A DNA stretch of 64,000 nt from NCBI RefSeq assembly GCF_022846435.1, contig NZ_AP025627.1, positions 3,258,001 to 3,322,000 of the forward strand. The letters are read 5' to 3'. The notes below the pieces were generated by a model. That model was not told the DNA's origin. It worked only from the letters and a program-made list of their open reading frames with translations, and made no database searches. The first letter of the stretch is position 1; every line of letters begins with the position of its first letter. This DNA comes from Parageobacillus sp. KH3-4 (GTDB lineage: Bacteria > Bacillota > Bacilli > Bacillales > Anoxybacillaceae). Made by a program: the position numbers and the translations under genes. This document shows, one piece after another, positions 38,021-47,845 of the stretch.

Positions 38021-39184
38021 ATGCCAGGAGCGTTAGACGGAGTGCGCATTTTAGATATGACGCGCGTCCTCGCTGGGCCCTACGCCACGATGATTTTAGG
38101 CGACCTCGGCGCCGACGTGATTAAAGTCGAAGCGCCAGGCGGGTCCGATGATACAAGATTTTGGGGGCCTCCCTTTCAAAATGGAATGAGCGCGTATTAC
38201 ACCGCAGTGAATCGCAACAAGCGCAGCATTGCCGTCAATTTGAAAGAAGAAAAAGGAAAAACGATCATCCGCCGCCTTGCGAAAACAGCGGACGTCATCA
38301 TTCACAACTTTAAAACGGGAACGATGGAAAATTTCGGTCTTGGCTATGACGATCTATCCTCATTAAATCCACGTCTTATTTACTGCTCGATTACCGGGTT
38401 TGGCGAGACAGGCCCGTACCGCCATTTACCGGGATATGACTATATTATCCAAGCGATGAGCGGATGGATGAGCATTAACGGCACTCCCTCATCCGGGCCG
38501 CTGAAAGTCGGTGTGGCCATTGCCGACGTCTTTACCGGTTTGTACGCGGCAATCGCTATCGAAGCGGCTCTTCTCGCCCGCACGAAAACGGGACGCGGGC
38601 AAAAAATTGATCTTTCTTTATTCGACTCAGCGATTAGCGCGCTCGTCAACGTTGCCGCCAACTATTTAATGTCCGGCAATGTGCCGACGCCGTTAGGAAA
38701 CGAACATCCGAACATCGTTCCATATTCAACGTATGAAGCAAGCGATGGTCCTATCGTCATCGCCGTAGGGAATGACAGGCAATTTCAAGCGTTTTGCGAA
38801 CTCCTTTCCGACCCGACGATCGGAACAGATCCGCGCTTTCAAACAAATCCTGACCGCGTCGCCCACCGCGAGGAGCTAAACAAGCGAATCAACGAAGAAA
38901 TGAAAAAGCGAACGCGTGCTGAATGGAAGCGCTTACTCAACAAAAAAGGAATACCGTGCGGACCAGTGCAAAATCTTGAACAATTGTTCCAGCACCCGCA
39001 AACGCTAGCGCGCGACATGGTCATTACGATGCATCATGACAAAATAGGGCCGCTGCAGCTTGTCGGCAGCCCGCTCAAGCTCTCGGAAACAAAAGTATCG
39101 TACCGCCTGCCGCCTCCGCTTGCCGGAGAGCACAACGATGAAATTATAAAAGAAATCATGAATGAGATGGGAGAGGATGGATGA
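38021..39184 (+). CDS. CaiB/BaiF family CoA transferase (family III)
   Basis: Transfers CoA between organic acids through an aspartyl-CoA intermediate. 387 residues with N-terminal GVRILDMTRVLAGPYATM and GDLGADVIKVEAPGGSDDTR, and the conserved GYDYIIQAMSGWM segment whose Asp is the probable catalytic residue. ATG after AGGAGGTGAACGA. It overlaps the acyl-CoA dehydrogenase gene by 4 bases (ATGATGATG region), so the pair probably acts on the same dicarboxylic or branched acid, for example glutarate-like acids. Substrate not proven. Confidence 0.9.
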   Translation: MPGALDGVRILDMTRVLAGPYATMILGDLGADVIKVEAPGGSDDTRFWGPPFQNGMSAYYTAVNRNKRSIAVNLKEEKGKTIIRRLAKTADVIIHNFKTGTMENFGLGYDDLSSLNPRLIYCSITGFGETGPYRHLPGYDYIIQAMSGWMSINGTPSSGPLKVGVAIADVFTGLYAAIAIEAALLARTKTGRGQKIDLSLFDSAISALVNVAANYLMSGNVPTPLGNEHPNIVPYSTYEASDGPIVIAVGNDRQFQAFCELLSDPTIGTDPRFQTNPDRVAHREELNKRINEEMKKRTRAEWKRLLNKKGIPCGPVQNLEQLFQHPQTLARDMVITMHHDKIGPLQLVGSPLKLSETKVSYRLPPPLAGEHNDEIIKEIMNEMGEDG

Positions 39185-40389
39185 TGATGAATTTTGATTT
39201 TACCCCGGAACAAGAGATGCTTCGCAGCACTGTTCGCAAATTTGTCGACAAAGAAATTATGCCATATATCAAAGAATGGGATGAGCGCGGATATTTTGAG
39301 CCAAATATTTTGAAACGGCTTGCCGAATTGAATTTAATGGGCGTCTGCATCCCGGAAAAATACGGCGGAATGGGCATGGACTACAACTCGCTCGCCATCG
39401 TCTGCGAGGAGCTAGAGCGCGGTGATACCGCATTCCGCACCGCCGTTTCCGTGCACACAGGACTAAATAGCTTAACGTTATTGCAATGGGGCACGGAAGA
39501 ACAAAAACAAAAATATCTCGTTCCGCAGGCAAAAGGCGAAAAAATTGGCGCATTCGCGCTAACAGAGCCAAACGCCGGATCGGATGTCGCCAGCATTTCC
39601 ACCACTGCCGTCCGCGATGGCGACGACTACATCTTAAATGGGCAAAAAACGTGGATTTCCCTTTGCGACATCGCCGATCACTTTATCGTGTTCGCCTACA
39701 CCGATAAATCGAAAAAACACCGCGGCATCTCCGCCTTCATCGTCGAACGGACAATGCCGGGCTTTTCATCGAAAGCGATTAAAGGAAAGCTGGGCATTCG
39801 CGCCGGCAACACGGGAGAGCTATTCTTCGACAACGTCCGCGTTCCGAAAGAAAACCTGCTTGGCGAAGAAGGCGAAGGATTTAAAATCGCGATGTCCGCG
39901 TTAGACAATGGAAGATTTACCGTCGCCGCCGGAGCTGTCGGCCTTATTACGGCTTGTCTCGAAGCAAGCATAAAATATTGCCACGAGCGCAAAACGTTTG
40001 GAAAAGAAATCGGGAGACATCAGCTTGTGCAGCAAATGATCGCGAAAATGGAAGCAGGATTGCAAATCAGCCGCTTGCTCGTCTATAAAGTTGGCTTTTT
40101 GAAAAATCAAGGCCGGCGCACAACGAGAGAAGCGTCGCTCGCGAAGTGGATCGCGTGCGACTTCGCTAATCAAGCAGCTGACGACGCCGTCCAAATTCAC
40201 GGCGCGTACGGATACTCGAACGAATACCCTGTCGAACGCTACTTGCGCAACTCAAAAGCGCCGGTCATCTACGAAGGGACGAGAGAAATTCATACAATTA
40301 TGCAAGCGGAATACGCGCTCGGGTACCGTGTCGACAAACCGCTTCGCAAAACGCTTCCAGCTTGGAACCCAGAGTCCATCACATTGTAA
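39181..40389 (+). CDS. Acyl-CoA dehydrogenase
   Basis: FAD enzyme that introduces a 2,3-double bond into acyl-CoA. 402 residues; FALTEPNAGSD and WISLCDIADHFIVFA are FAD/substrate motifs, and the base is the Glu in VIYEGTREIHTIMQAEYALG near the C-terminus, the position used in glutaryl-CoA and short-chain enzymes. Translation coupled to the CaiB-type transferase, an arrangement typical of glutarate or related catabolism. A terminator follows. Confidence 0.9.
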   Translation: MMMNFDFTPEQEMLRSTVRKFVDKEIMPYIKEWDERGYFEPNILKRLAELNLMGVCIPEKYGGMGMDYNSLAIVCEELERGDTAFRTAVSVHTGLNSLTLLQWGTEEQKQKYLVPQAKGEKIGAFALTEPNAGSDVASISTTAVRDGDDYILNGQKTWISLCDIADHFIVFAYTDKSKKHRGISAFIVERTMPGFSSKAIKGKLGIRAGNTGELFFDNVRVPKENLLGEEGEGFKIAMSALDNGRFTVAAGAVGLITACLEASIKYCHERKTFGKEIGRHQLVQQMIAKMEAGLQISRLLVYKVGFLKNQGRRTTREASLAKWIACDFANQAADDAVQIHGAYGYSNEYPVERYLRNSKAPVIYEGTREIHTIMQAEYALGYRVDKPLRKTLPAWNPESITL

Positions 40390-40417
40390 GCCCTCGTTCA
40401 TCTACGAGGGCTTTTTA
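40388..40417 (+). terminator. Terminator of the CoA transferase/dehydrogenase operon
   Basis: AAGCCCTCG and CGAGGGCTT around eight bases, then TTTATTG; overlaps the DUF3870 stop region. Confidence 0.88.
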
Positions 40418-40735
40418 TTGCACATTTTCCGCGCACATTTTGCAATATTGCTTGTGCAAATCTTTTAGAGCCGCGCATAGCGCTGAATTCGCCTTTCCTA
40501 AATACCCTTCATTCAACTGCTCCAAAATGGAATCAATCCCGTCCCTTAGCGAATGGCCTTTAAGCAAGCGGGCGACATAATCGCGCCCGTGCTCTGTCGC
40601 CAGCGTACAAGAAGCATCGACGATCACCCCGTACTTTTTATCAATCTCCGCCGTGATCGTCAGCGTATCATACATGCTTTTTGCCGCCATTCCTGCCGGA
40701 AGCCGCGCGTGCCCAGCGATAAATTGTGTGTTCAT
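40415..40735 (-). CDS. DUF3870 domain protein
   Basis: 106-residue cytoplasmic protein of the DUF3870 group, unknown function, often near organic-acid or nucleoside catabolism genes. Conserved features include GHARLPAGMAA and the Cys-containing VDASCTLAT and CKMC endings, possibly metal binding. ATG follows GGGGAGAGGGAA. Convergent with the acyl-CoA dehydrogenase. Confidence 0.75.
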   Translation of the reverse strand: MNTQFIAGHARLPAGMAAKSMYDTLTITAEIDKKYGVIVDASCTLATEHGRDYVARLLKGHSLRDGIDSILEQLNEGYLGKANSALCAALKDLHKQYCKMCAENVQ

Positions 40736-40935
40736 TTCCCTCTCCCCTCACATAAAAATAGTATGTCTAAAATAAAATTATAAACATAATAATTAAAATT
40801 TTCTAAAATTATTCGGCAACTTTTTTATTATTTCAATCATTATTTCCTTAGCTATGCTTTATGTGCGCGCAATATATATGCTATAATGATGCACAAACGA
40901 ACCCATTCGGATATGAAAGGCAAGATATGCCGCGC

Positions 40936-40986
40936 GTACAAGTCGCCAAAACCCCGCTTCCAACGAAGTAAAGTGGCAGACTGTAC
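40936..40986 (+). promoter_or_regulatory. Leader hairpin upstream of the LytTR gene
   Basis: GTACA-A-GTC-GCCA pairs with TGGC-A-GAC-TGTAC, with an inner GCTTC/GAAG hairpin. It ends 5 bases before the AGGGGTG ribosome binding site, so it belongs to the leader mRNA; its function is unknown. Confidence 0.45.
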
Positions 40987-41001
40987 ACTAGGGGTGATCA
41001 C

Positions 41002-41649
41002 ATGGATTCATTCACTGTTTCCTCTATCGCAAAAGTGATGAACGAACTATTTCCGATAGAAGCGTCTTTCGTCATTTCTGACGACAAGCGCTACATTTAT
41101 TACCAGCCGAGCAAGCAGATCGATCTAAAAATTCGCCCCGGAGACAAAATCAAACCGGAATCCGTTACTTATAAAGCTTTGGCCATTCAACAGAAAATTG
41201 CAGAGCAAAAAGACAGCCGCGTTTTTGGCGTGCCTTACTTTGGGATATCCGTCCCAATTTTGGATGATGGCGCCCCGAAAGGCTGTGTTACCGCAATATT
41301 GCCGAGAAAGCCGGTGCTTACAATGCCGTATTTAACGATCCGCACAACAGATCGCTGGCTTCCTGTCCCTTTTGAAAGCGTTATCTATTTAGAAGCGCAA
41401 AACCGGAAAACATTCGTAAAATCAAGTTATGCAGAAGGATACCATAAATATAACTTAACAGAACTGGAATTTTCCCTTCCTGACGATATATTTATTCGGT
41501 GCCACCGGTCATATATCATTAATATTCATCACATTGCAGAGATTCATCCCGATTCGCACTCTACTTTTCTGCTGATGATGAAAGACGGCTCAAGAGTGCC
41601 TGTCAGCCAAACATATGCAAGCTATTTCCGGAAACTGCTCTGCTTTTAA
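41002..41649 (+). CDS. LytTR family transcriptional regulator with sensor domain
   Basis: 215-residue DNA-binding regulator. Residues 1-105 form a PAS-like sensor region (FPIEASFVISDDKRYIYYQP...), and residues 115-212 the LytTR domain (VIYLEAQNRKTFVKSS... FIRCHRSYIIN). No receiver domain, so it may sense a small molecule directly. It lies between the acyl-CoA genes and the CoA hydrolase/transferase gene that starts 282 bases downstream, the most likely target. ATG after AGGGGTGATCAC. Confidence 0.85.
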   Translation: MDSFTVSSIAKVMNELFPIEASFVISDDKRYIYYQPSKQIDLKIRPGDKIKPESVTYKALAIQQKIAEQKDSRVFGVPYFGISVPILDDGAPKGCVTAILPRKPVLTMPYLTIRTTDRWLPVPFESVIYLEAQNRKTFVKSSYAEGYHKYNLTELEFSLPDDIFIRCHRSYIINIHHIAEIHPDSHSTFLLMMKDGSRVPVSQTYASYFRKLLCF

Positions 41650-41709
41650 TGCCCATGCTCATCAAAACAGCTTCTCCCGCTTTCTTTTCTCCGACATCTT
41701 CATCTTTAT

Positions 41710-41743
41710 AAAGAGCTCACGCAAGTGGGCTCTTTATTTATTT
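41710..41743 (+). terminator. Terminator after the LytTR gene
   Basis: AAAGAGCTCAC and GTGGGCTCTTT around GCAA, then TATTTATTT. Confidence 0.85.
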
Positions 41744-41931
41744 CATCAATGTTTAGCAACCTACGCACTGTTGATCTGTCTCCTATTCATTTTCACCCCG
41801 AATTAATTTTCTTGTTTATGTATTAAAAATTCTTTTTTAGTTGCAAAGAAAGCCCTTTTATTCCATTTTGAATGATTTTTTACATGCTAATTGCTAGAAT
41901 ATTTTTAAAAAACAAAGAGGTGAGATAGGCA

Positions 41932-43458
41932 TTGGATCAATACATTTCCAAATTCATCGCCAATCCTCGTTTAAGAAACAGAATTGTAACGGCGGAAACG
42001 GCTGCTTCATGGATAAAAGACGGTATGACGCTCGGCTTGAGCGGATTTACCCGCGCTGGCGATGCCAAGGCAGTCCCATATGCATTGATCGAGAAAGCGA
42101 AACAACAACATTTAAAAGTAAACGTATATACAGGCGCTTCGCTAGGCTCGGACGTGGACAAAATGATGGCAGAAGCAGGAATCGTCAACAAACGTCTTCC
42201 GTTCCAAGCCGACTCTGTCATGCGCAAAAAAATTAACGAAGGGGAAATTTTGTTTATTGATCAACATTTATCACATACGGCGGAATTAGTGCGTTCAGAC
42301 GTATTAGATCCCATCGATTTCGCGATTGTGGAAGCGATTTCAATAACTGAAGACGGAATGATCATTCCTTCTACTTCCGTAGGAAATTCATCAACCTTTG
42401 TAAACAAAGCCCGACACGTTATTGTCGAATTGAACATGGCTCAACCAAAAGAACTCAAAGGACTTCATGACATTTATGAAGCCGGCAAACAAGGAGAACG
42501 AAACCCGATACCTTTGACAAAAGTAGATGATCGAATCGGAACGATTGGCATTCCAGTAGATGAGGATAAAATTATTGGAATTGTTTTGACAAACCAGCCT
42601 GATTCGCCATCGACGATTGTGCCTCCAGATGCGGAAACGGCTGCAATAGCGAATCATTTAATCCATTTTCTCCGAAAAGAGGTGGCAGCAGGACGACTTT
42701 CCGAGCATTTAGCGCCGATTCAGGCAGGCATTGGTTCCGTTGCAAACGCTGTCCTTTACGGCTTGTTAGATTCAGAATTTTCCAATTTGGAAGTTTATTC
42801 AGAAGTTCTTCAAGACGCCATGTTTGACCTCATTGATGCGGGAAAAGTCCGGTTCGCTTCCGGCTGTTCCATTACTTTGTCGCAGAACAAAATGAAACAA
42901 GTGTATTCCAATCTGGATGCTTACCGGGGCAAACTTATCCTTCGCCCTCAGGAAATTTCGAATCATCCGGAAATTATTCGCCGTCTCGGGCTCATTTCCA
43001 TTAACACCGCCTTAGAGGCGGATATATACGGAAATGTTAATTCTACGCACGTTCGCGGCACAAACATGATGAACGGCATCGGTGGTTCGGGCGACTTTGC
43101 CCGCAATGCGCGCCTCACCATTTTCGTGACAAAATCGGTTGCAAAAAACGGGGCGATTTCCAGCATCGTTCCATTCGTATCACACGTGGACCATACCGAA
43201 CATGACGTTGATGTGATCATCACGGAGTATGGCTATGCCGACCTTCGCGGGCTGGCGCCAATCGAACGCGCTCCTCTTATCATTGAAAATTGCACGCATC
43301 CGGATTACCGTCCACATTTGCGCAAATATTTCAAAGAAGCGCTTAAGCGTGGCGGCCATACACCGCACATTCTTGAAAAAGCGTTCGCTTGGCATGTCAA
43401 TTATGAAAAATACGGAACAATGATAGAACCACAATATCAATTGCAAACCCAAAAATAA
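41932..43458 (+). CDS. Acetyl-CoA hydrolase / succinyl-CoA:acetate CoA-transferase
   Basis: Family I CoA transferase (Cat1/AarC/ACH1 group), 508 residues, moving CoA between succinate or other acids and acetate. The GIGSVANAVLYGL segment and the EVLQDAMFDLIDAGKV stretch with its probable catalytic Glu are typical, as is the C-terminal EYGYADLRGLAP. TTG start after GAGGTGAGATAGGCA. Probably used in acetate metabolism and controlled by the upstream LytTR regulator. Terminator follows. Confidence 0.9.
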   Translation: MDQYISKFIANPRLRNRIVTAETAASWIKDGMTLGLSGFTRAGDAKAVPYALIEKAKQQHLKVNVYTGASLGSDVDKMMAEAGIVNKRLPFQADSVMRKKINEGEILFIDQHLSHTAELVRSDVLDPIDFAIVEAISITEDGMIIPSTSVGNSSTFVNKARHVIVELNMAQPKELKGLHDIYEAGKQGERNPIPLTKVDDRIGTIGIPVDEDKIIGIVLTNQPDSPSTIVPPDAETAAIANHLIHFLRKEVAAGRLSEHLAPIQAGIGSVANAVLYGLLDSEFSNLEVYSEVLQDAMFDLIDAGKVRFASGCSITLSQNKMKQVYSNLDAYRGKLILRPQEISNHPEIIRRLGLISINTALEADIYGNVNSTHVRGTNMMNGIGGSGDFARNARLTIFVTKSVAKNGAISSIVPFVSHVDHTEHDVDVIITEYGYADLRGLAPIERAPLIIENCTHPDYRPHLRKYFKEALKRGGHTPHILEKAFAWHVNYEKYGTMIEPQYQLQTQK

Positions 43459-43462
43459 AAAA

Positions 43463-43496
43463 GCGGGGTAACCTTCGCAAGGATACCCCTTTCATT
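43463..43496 (+). terminator. Terminator after the CoA transferase
   Basis: GCGGGGTAACCTT and AAGGATACCCC pair imperfectly around CGC, then TTTC. Confidence 0.75.
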
Positions 43497-43772
43497 ATTG
43501 AACACATTCAAGTATGAACTCTTATTTTATGCGATGGTAAGAATGCGAGCGAATTTCGCCCGACAGCAAAAACCGCTTCAGCTTTCTAGTATCGGAGTTT
43601 GCGGAACGGAGCGGGTTACACAACAATGAAGATGTGTTCCAAGTTCATCCATTCGCTGCACATCCCCTTTGCTGCAACAAAAACATTAGGAAGTGACGCT
43701 TCCATCAGACCCATTCTACACTCCTTCACTGCCGCAAATGATGGAAGAAAATTCGTTTTTCCTCAAGAAAGT
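43497..43772. other. Intergenic region without recognised features
   Basis: About 276 bases between convergent genes. No ORF with a ribosome binding site, no strong hairpin, no repeat seen. Confidence 0.4.
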
Positions 43773-43961
43773 TTATAAAAAAGGAATATTGTCATGATTT
43801 TGTTTAGCACTATGCATATATGTTTCAACGTAAATTCTTTCAGAATCTGAAACATTTTTTGCTCCTTCTTCAGGATCTATATTTATATTTCTTTTTTTGG
43901 CGATAAAATCCATAACGCCTCCCAAGAGAAGCAGTCCAACGATTAATATAATCCAACCCAT
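43773..43961 (-). CDS. Small single-pass membrane protein
   Basis: 62-residue protein with one N-terminal membrane helix (MGWIILIVGLLLLGGVMDFI) and a polar tail. Unknown function. ATG after AAGAAGGAGGGGAAAA, a very good site, so it is likely real although short. The frame upstream to 44144 lacks a start signal. No recognised family. Confidence 0.6.
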   Translation of the reverse strand: MGWIILIVGLLLLGGVMDFIAKKRNINIDPEEGAKNVSDSERIYVETYMHSAKQNHDNIPFL

Positions 43962-44216
43962 TTTTCCCCTCCTTCTTTTGCTTTTATTTATATTATTCAT
44001 TTTGAAAGTTTGGAATGCCACATAACAGGCCAACCATGCACATTTCCCATAATATCCCCGACTTGCCAAAAAGAATGGAAATTCCAAATGACGCCCACGG
44101 ATAGATAAGTTCAAAACGAAATCGCTTTTAATACAAAAATACATCTCCTAGAGAATTTATGAAATGGGCAATAATCCAAACTAATTGACAAAACGGGCCA
44201 TTAATATCGCTGGTTG

Positions 44217-44666
44217 TTACTTTGATAATCTTTTCAAGAATACATAGCTTACTTTATCGTATTGCATTTTTTCTTCATAAAAACGATGTGCGTCAACACG
44301 CTGTAAACCAGAAGACAGAGAGATGATACTATAGCCGTTCTCTTTAGCCCACTGATGTACATACGACAAAAGTTTCTTACCGTATCCTTTTGACCGTTCA
44401 CTTGGTGCCGTAACTAAATCGCAAACCCATACGAAACGGCCGTTGTATAAAGTAATCATCGGCATAAATCCGGTAATGGCCACCATCTTGCCATGATCAT
44501 AAAGGGCAACTAATCGATATCCTTCTTTTTGTTGCGCTTCAAGCACCAATTCAAGATACGAATTTTCATCAAGATGAGTCCGTAAATGCTTCATCACTGA
44601 AAATCCAGCTAAAATTTCTTCTTTAGTTCGAAGCTCTTTGAATAATAAAGTTGGAGTTGTTCCCAC
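44217..44666 (-). CDS. GNAT family N-acetyltransferase
   Basis: 149-residue acetyltransferase. The CoA-binding motif is seen in LVTAPSERSKGYGKKLLSYV (RxxGxG-type), followed by the FYEEKMQYDKVSYVF end typical of the family. GTG start after AAGGGG. Substrate unknown. It stands alone next to the IS256-type element, downstream of which the accessory region begins. Confidence 0.8.
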   Translation of the reverse strand: MGTTPTLLFKELRTKEEILAGFSVMKHLRTHLDENSYLELVLEAQQKEGYRLVALYDHGKMVAITGFMPMITLYNGRFVWVCDLVTAPSERSKGYGKKLLSYVHQWAKENGYSIISLSSGLQRVDAHRFYEEKMQYDKVSYVFLKRLSK

Positions 44667-44902
44667 AATTATCTACCCCTTCACTATTGACAGACTTCCA
44701 GAACATTCATTCAAAATCCTTCCATAAAAAACAAATTTAATTGAATTATAGCATAACTGCAATTTTTCTGATATTTATTTTCAAACCACCTTTAACAAGA
44801 TGATGTATAAAATTTTGTGTCAAGCATTTGGCTAGACCAAAAGAAAAAGGTAGGGTATTCTCTGATTTGGCCAAAAATCTTAGAGAAAGGAGACCCCTAC
44901 CT

Positions 44903-46071
44903 ATGTCTAAAAGTATACCGAATTTAGACTGGCTCAATCAACTGGAAAACGCCATTCGTCAGTTTGTAAAGGAAAAATTAGAGTTGATCATGAAGGAAGA
45001 AATTCAGAGTTTCCTCGAAATTGAACAGAAGGGAACGTCGAATAGAAGAAACGGCTATTACCATCGAAACCTAGATACGCAGTATGGTCGTATTGAAGGC
45101 CTTTCTGTCCCAAGAGACCGAAACGGGGAATTTCAAACGCAGTTGTTCACCCCTTGCCAACGCCATACCGGCTGGCTCGAGGAAGCCGTCATCAAGAGAT
45201 GTATCAAAGTGGGATGAGTACGCGTGAAATTGGCAAGTTTATCGAACGAATTTTAGGAAATGCCTACTCACCAACAACGATTAGTCATATCACGGATGTG
45301 GTAAAGGAAGGCATGGCGAAATGGCACACACGTCCTCTACAAAAGCGATATTCGGTCTTATATTTGGATGGGTTGTACGTGAAACTTCGTCGAGATACGG
45401 TAGAAAAAGAGGCCATTTATGTCGTGTTAGGTGTAAACGAAGAAGGGGATCGTGAAATTCTCGACTTCTTCGTAGGAGGACAAGAAAGTGCCTATGGGTG
45501 GCAAGAGATCCTCCACAATCTCTACAAGAGAGGATTACAGGAAGTACTTCTTGGTGTATTCGATGGCCTTCCGGGACTGGAGGAAGCCTTTAAAGCCGTT
45601 TATCCGAAAGCCGATGTGCAGCGCTGTGTCGTTCACAAAGTACGTAATACCTTAAATCGTGTTCGGAAAAAAGATCAATTTGAAGTGGCAGAGGATCTCA
45701 AACTGATTTATCGCGCACCGAATAAGGAGATTGCGTTACAGATGTTTCAACAGTTTGAGCCGAAATGGTCCAGCAAGTATCCGAGAGAAGTCCAATCTTG
45801 GGCCAATGAGTTGGATGTCCTCCTTACATTTATGGATTATCCAAGCAGTATTCGAAGTGTGATTTACACGACCAATGCCATTGAACGAACGATCAAAGAG
45901 ATTCGGAAACGTCTAAAGCCGATGAACAGTTTGAGTAGTTTAGAAGCCGCGGAAAAAGTCGTGTATTTGACCATCCAAGATTTTAATGAGAAATGGGCAG
46001 GGCGAAAGTTGCGAGGATTTGCCGAAGCACATGAAGCCCTTCAACGAATGTTTGAAGAACATTATAATTAA
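44903..46071 (+). pseudogene. IS256-family transposase, frameshifted
   Basis: Mutator-type DDE transposase. The first part (MSKSIPNLDWLNQLENAIRQ...) runs to about 45200, then an extra AG in ATCAAGAGATGTAT shifts the frame and gives an early stop; the second part continues in another frame with LYLDGLYVKLR, GVFDGLPGLEEA and TTNAIERTIKEIRKRL, which hold the DDE residues. Joined, the two parts give a normal length of about 390 residues. IS256 elements do not use programmed frameshifting, so this copy is probably dead. Confidence 0.85.
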
Positions 46072-46113
46072 CCAAATAATGTAAATCAATGAGATAAGGG
46101 GGATTCTCTCTTT

Positions 46114-46149
46114 CCACACAGGAGACTGAATATTCAGTCTCCTGTGTGG
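46114..46149. repeat. Perfect 36-base palindrome at the 3' end of the IS
   Basis: The 18-base arms start CCACACAGGAGACTGAAT and are exact inverted copies with no loop. It lies between transposase stop and right terminus; it could be a transcription stop for both strands or a cruciform. Confidence 0.85.
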
Positions 46150-46253
46150 AGGAAACCAGTCTTCCCCTCTATTCTAAATCTATTTCAGAGATACCCTATC
46201 TATCTTACATTACACAAAATTCTTGACGGTACCGAGCTTTACTCATGTCTCTC

Positions 46254-47834
46254 CTAACTGCGCAAACTCCCTTTTAACCAGGCACGAGGACGATAGGGTC
46301 CGATCGGGATTTGGATTAAGCTTGTTTTCCATCGCGAATCGATCTTGTAAAGTTTATCGCATAAGTTCACATCAAATCCGAGAAGCGGGTGCCCACCCAT
46401 CCCCATGGCAGACGCCACCAAGAGCAGTCGTTGCACGAGCATCCCCGCCTCCATTTGTTGAATGCGATATCCTCTGTACCCTAATTCCATTTGAAGGTGA
46501 TCCCTGTCTCCTAACACATGCAGACAGAGCGGCACTTGGAACAGATTAACATTGTCCATTGACATTCCGTATTGCAGGTAGTGACGATAATCTCCAGAAC
46601 GTATCCGTCCTAACGCATGAACAGCACTATCATAGTAGTAAGCACCATTTGGAACATCTTCAACGTTATAAAAACAGCCATACAGGGAGACACGGGACGG
46701 CGGCTTCTCATATTCTCCATCTAAATCATTTCGATACGTGAAAAAAAGCGTCGCCTCTTGCAACAAAGTGGCCAATTGTTCTTGACTTACCTTTCCCAAA
46801 ACAAAATCCATACCTAGTGAATATCGCTTCTGGCAGACTGACGCCAGATCATACGATAACCGCTTCACACAAGGCAGAACTACCGCTTGGACCCCACATG
46901 TATCTTTCTTCTTTCTCTTAATCTGCCGAAATGATCGTGATGATTCCAACATCGACGCTTCATTCATTTTTCTCAGCATCGGATAGTCAATGATCCTCCG
47001 CGACCGAATATAGTAATGATGCTGAACTGCTGGCAATTCTCTGCACAATTCAGTGGCAGAAACATTTTCTTCTAAGTTATTATCGTTAGCAAACCAAGTG
47101 ATGGAAGACTCCACAGATAATGCAATAACCGCATATACACTCTCTTCCTGTTCGGATAGTCCAAGCAGATGGTTGATCGCCCTATCAAGAAATTGAAAAT
47201 ACACTGTCGATGCGAAGCCGAACTGTTTCGCCACTTCCAACAGCTGCCCGATTAGCACGCCAGCATCCAGCCCTTGCAGGCGGTAAGCAAAATTATTGTA
47301 TTTAAAGAAATTTTTCCAAAACATTGTCGATACAAAAACAATACCGAAACAAGCCGACACGTCACAGCGATTGCCCAAGGCCCTAGTTAGATAGGAATCG
47401 AAATTGCCTTCCCGCAACAATACCAAACGATGGTGTGCCACATCGTAATGGTACACTCCTTCTGAAACATCCTCCATTTTCAAATACACGTATAATTCGT
47501 TTGGATACAACGCCCCGCCCGAGGGAACAAACCGCCGGTACAAGTGCATTAGGTTTTCCGCTTGTTCCGTCGGACCCATGGAAAAGGCTAGCTGACAAAA
47601 TTGAGTAAGGCCGAAAACGTACCAAAGAAAATGACCTATTTCTTCTAGGTCGAGCTTTCCAGGCGCTTCCCTTCCTTCGAACGTTAACGGTACTTCTGAA
47701 GAAAGCGGAATCACTGGAAAATTGCGGTACAACTTATACGGAAGCGGCGCATCTTCCCAATCTACCTCCCAATCTGGCGGCATAATCTTATCGATGTCAA
47801 AATGAAGATGGTGTAAAAACGTATCTAGCTTCAT
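46254..47834 (-). CDS. SagB-type dehydrogenase, two nitroreductase domains (TOMM)
   Basis: FMN-dependent enzyme that oxidises azolines to azoles on the precursor peptide, here thiazolines to thiazoles. 526 residues with two tandem nitroreductase-like SagB domains (about 60-260 and 330-515); the first has RRFVPSGGALYPNELYVY with the FMN-binding RxxPSxG pattern, the second is more diverged (LFFTYRNDLDGEYEKPPSRVSLYG). ATG after AGGAGGTGGGAGG. Last gene of the TOMM operon, 11 bases after the YcaO gene. Confidence 0.88.
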   Translation of the reverse strand: MKLDTFLHHLHFDIDKIMPPDWEVDWEDAPLPYKLYRNFPVIPLSSEVPLTFEGREAPGKLDLEEIGHFLWYVFGLTQFCQLAFSMGPTEQAENLMHLYRRFVPSGGALYPNELYVYLKMEDVSEGVYHYDVAHHRLVLLREGNFDSYLTRALGNRCDVSACFGIVFVSTMFWKNFFKYNNFAYRLQGLDAGVLIGQLLEVAKQFGFASTVYFQFLDRAINHLLGLSEQEESVYAVIALSVESSITWFANDNNLEENVSATELCRELPAVQHHYYIRSRRIIDYPMLRKMNEASMLESSRSFRQIKRKKKDTCGVQAVVLPCVKRLSYDLASVCQKRYSLGMDFVLGKVSQEQLATLLQEATLFFTYRNDLDGEYEKPPSRVSLYGCFYNVEDVPNGAYYYDSAVHALGRIRSGDYRHYLQYGMSMDNVNLFQVPLCLHVLGDRDHLQMELGYRGYRIQQMEAGMLVQRLLLVASAMGMGGHPLLGFDVNLCDKLYKIDSRWKTSLIQIPIGPYRPRAWLKGSLRS

Positions 47835-47845
47835 CCTCCCACCTC

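Larger units (their letters stand above)
44805..46226 (+). mobile_element. IS256-family insertion sequence, inactive copy
   Basis: The element carries one transposase frame and similar ends: AATTTTGTGT occurs near the left end and inverted near the right end (ACACAAAATT at 46213), and GTAGGGTATTCTCTGA on the left is mirrored by TCAGAGATACCCTAT on the right. Exact termini and target duplication cannot be fixed by eye; boundaries are within about 15 bases. It abuts the end of the TOMM dehydrogenase gene. Confidence 0.75.

Noticed and set aside
40860-40935. Additional small gene before the LytTR regulator
   Set aside because: Only short frames without ribosome binding sites; the region is better read as promoter and leader.
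44903-46071. Programmed frameshift in the transposase
   Set aside because: IS256-family elements use a single frame; the duplicated AG is better explained by a mutation.
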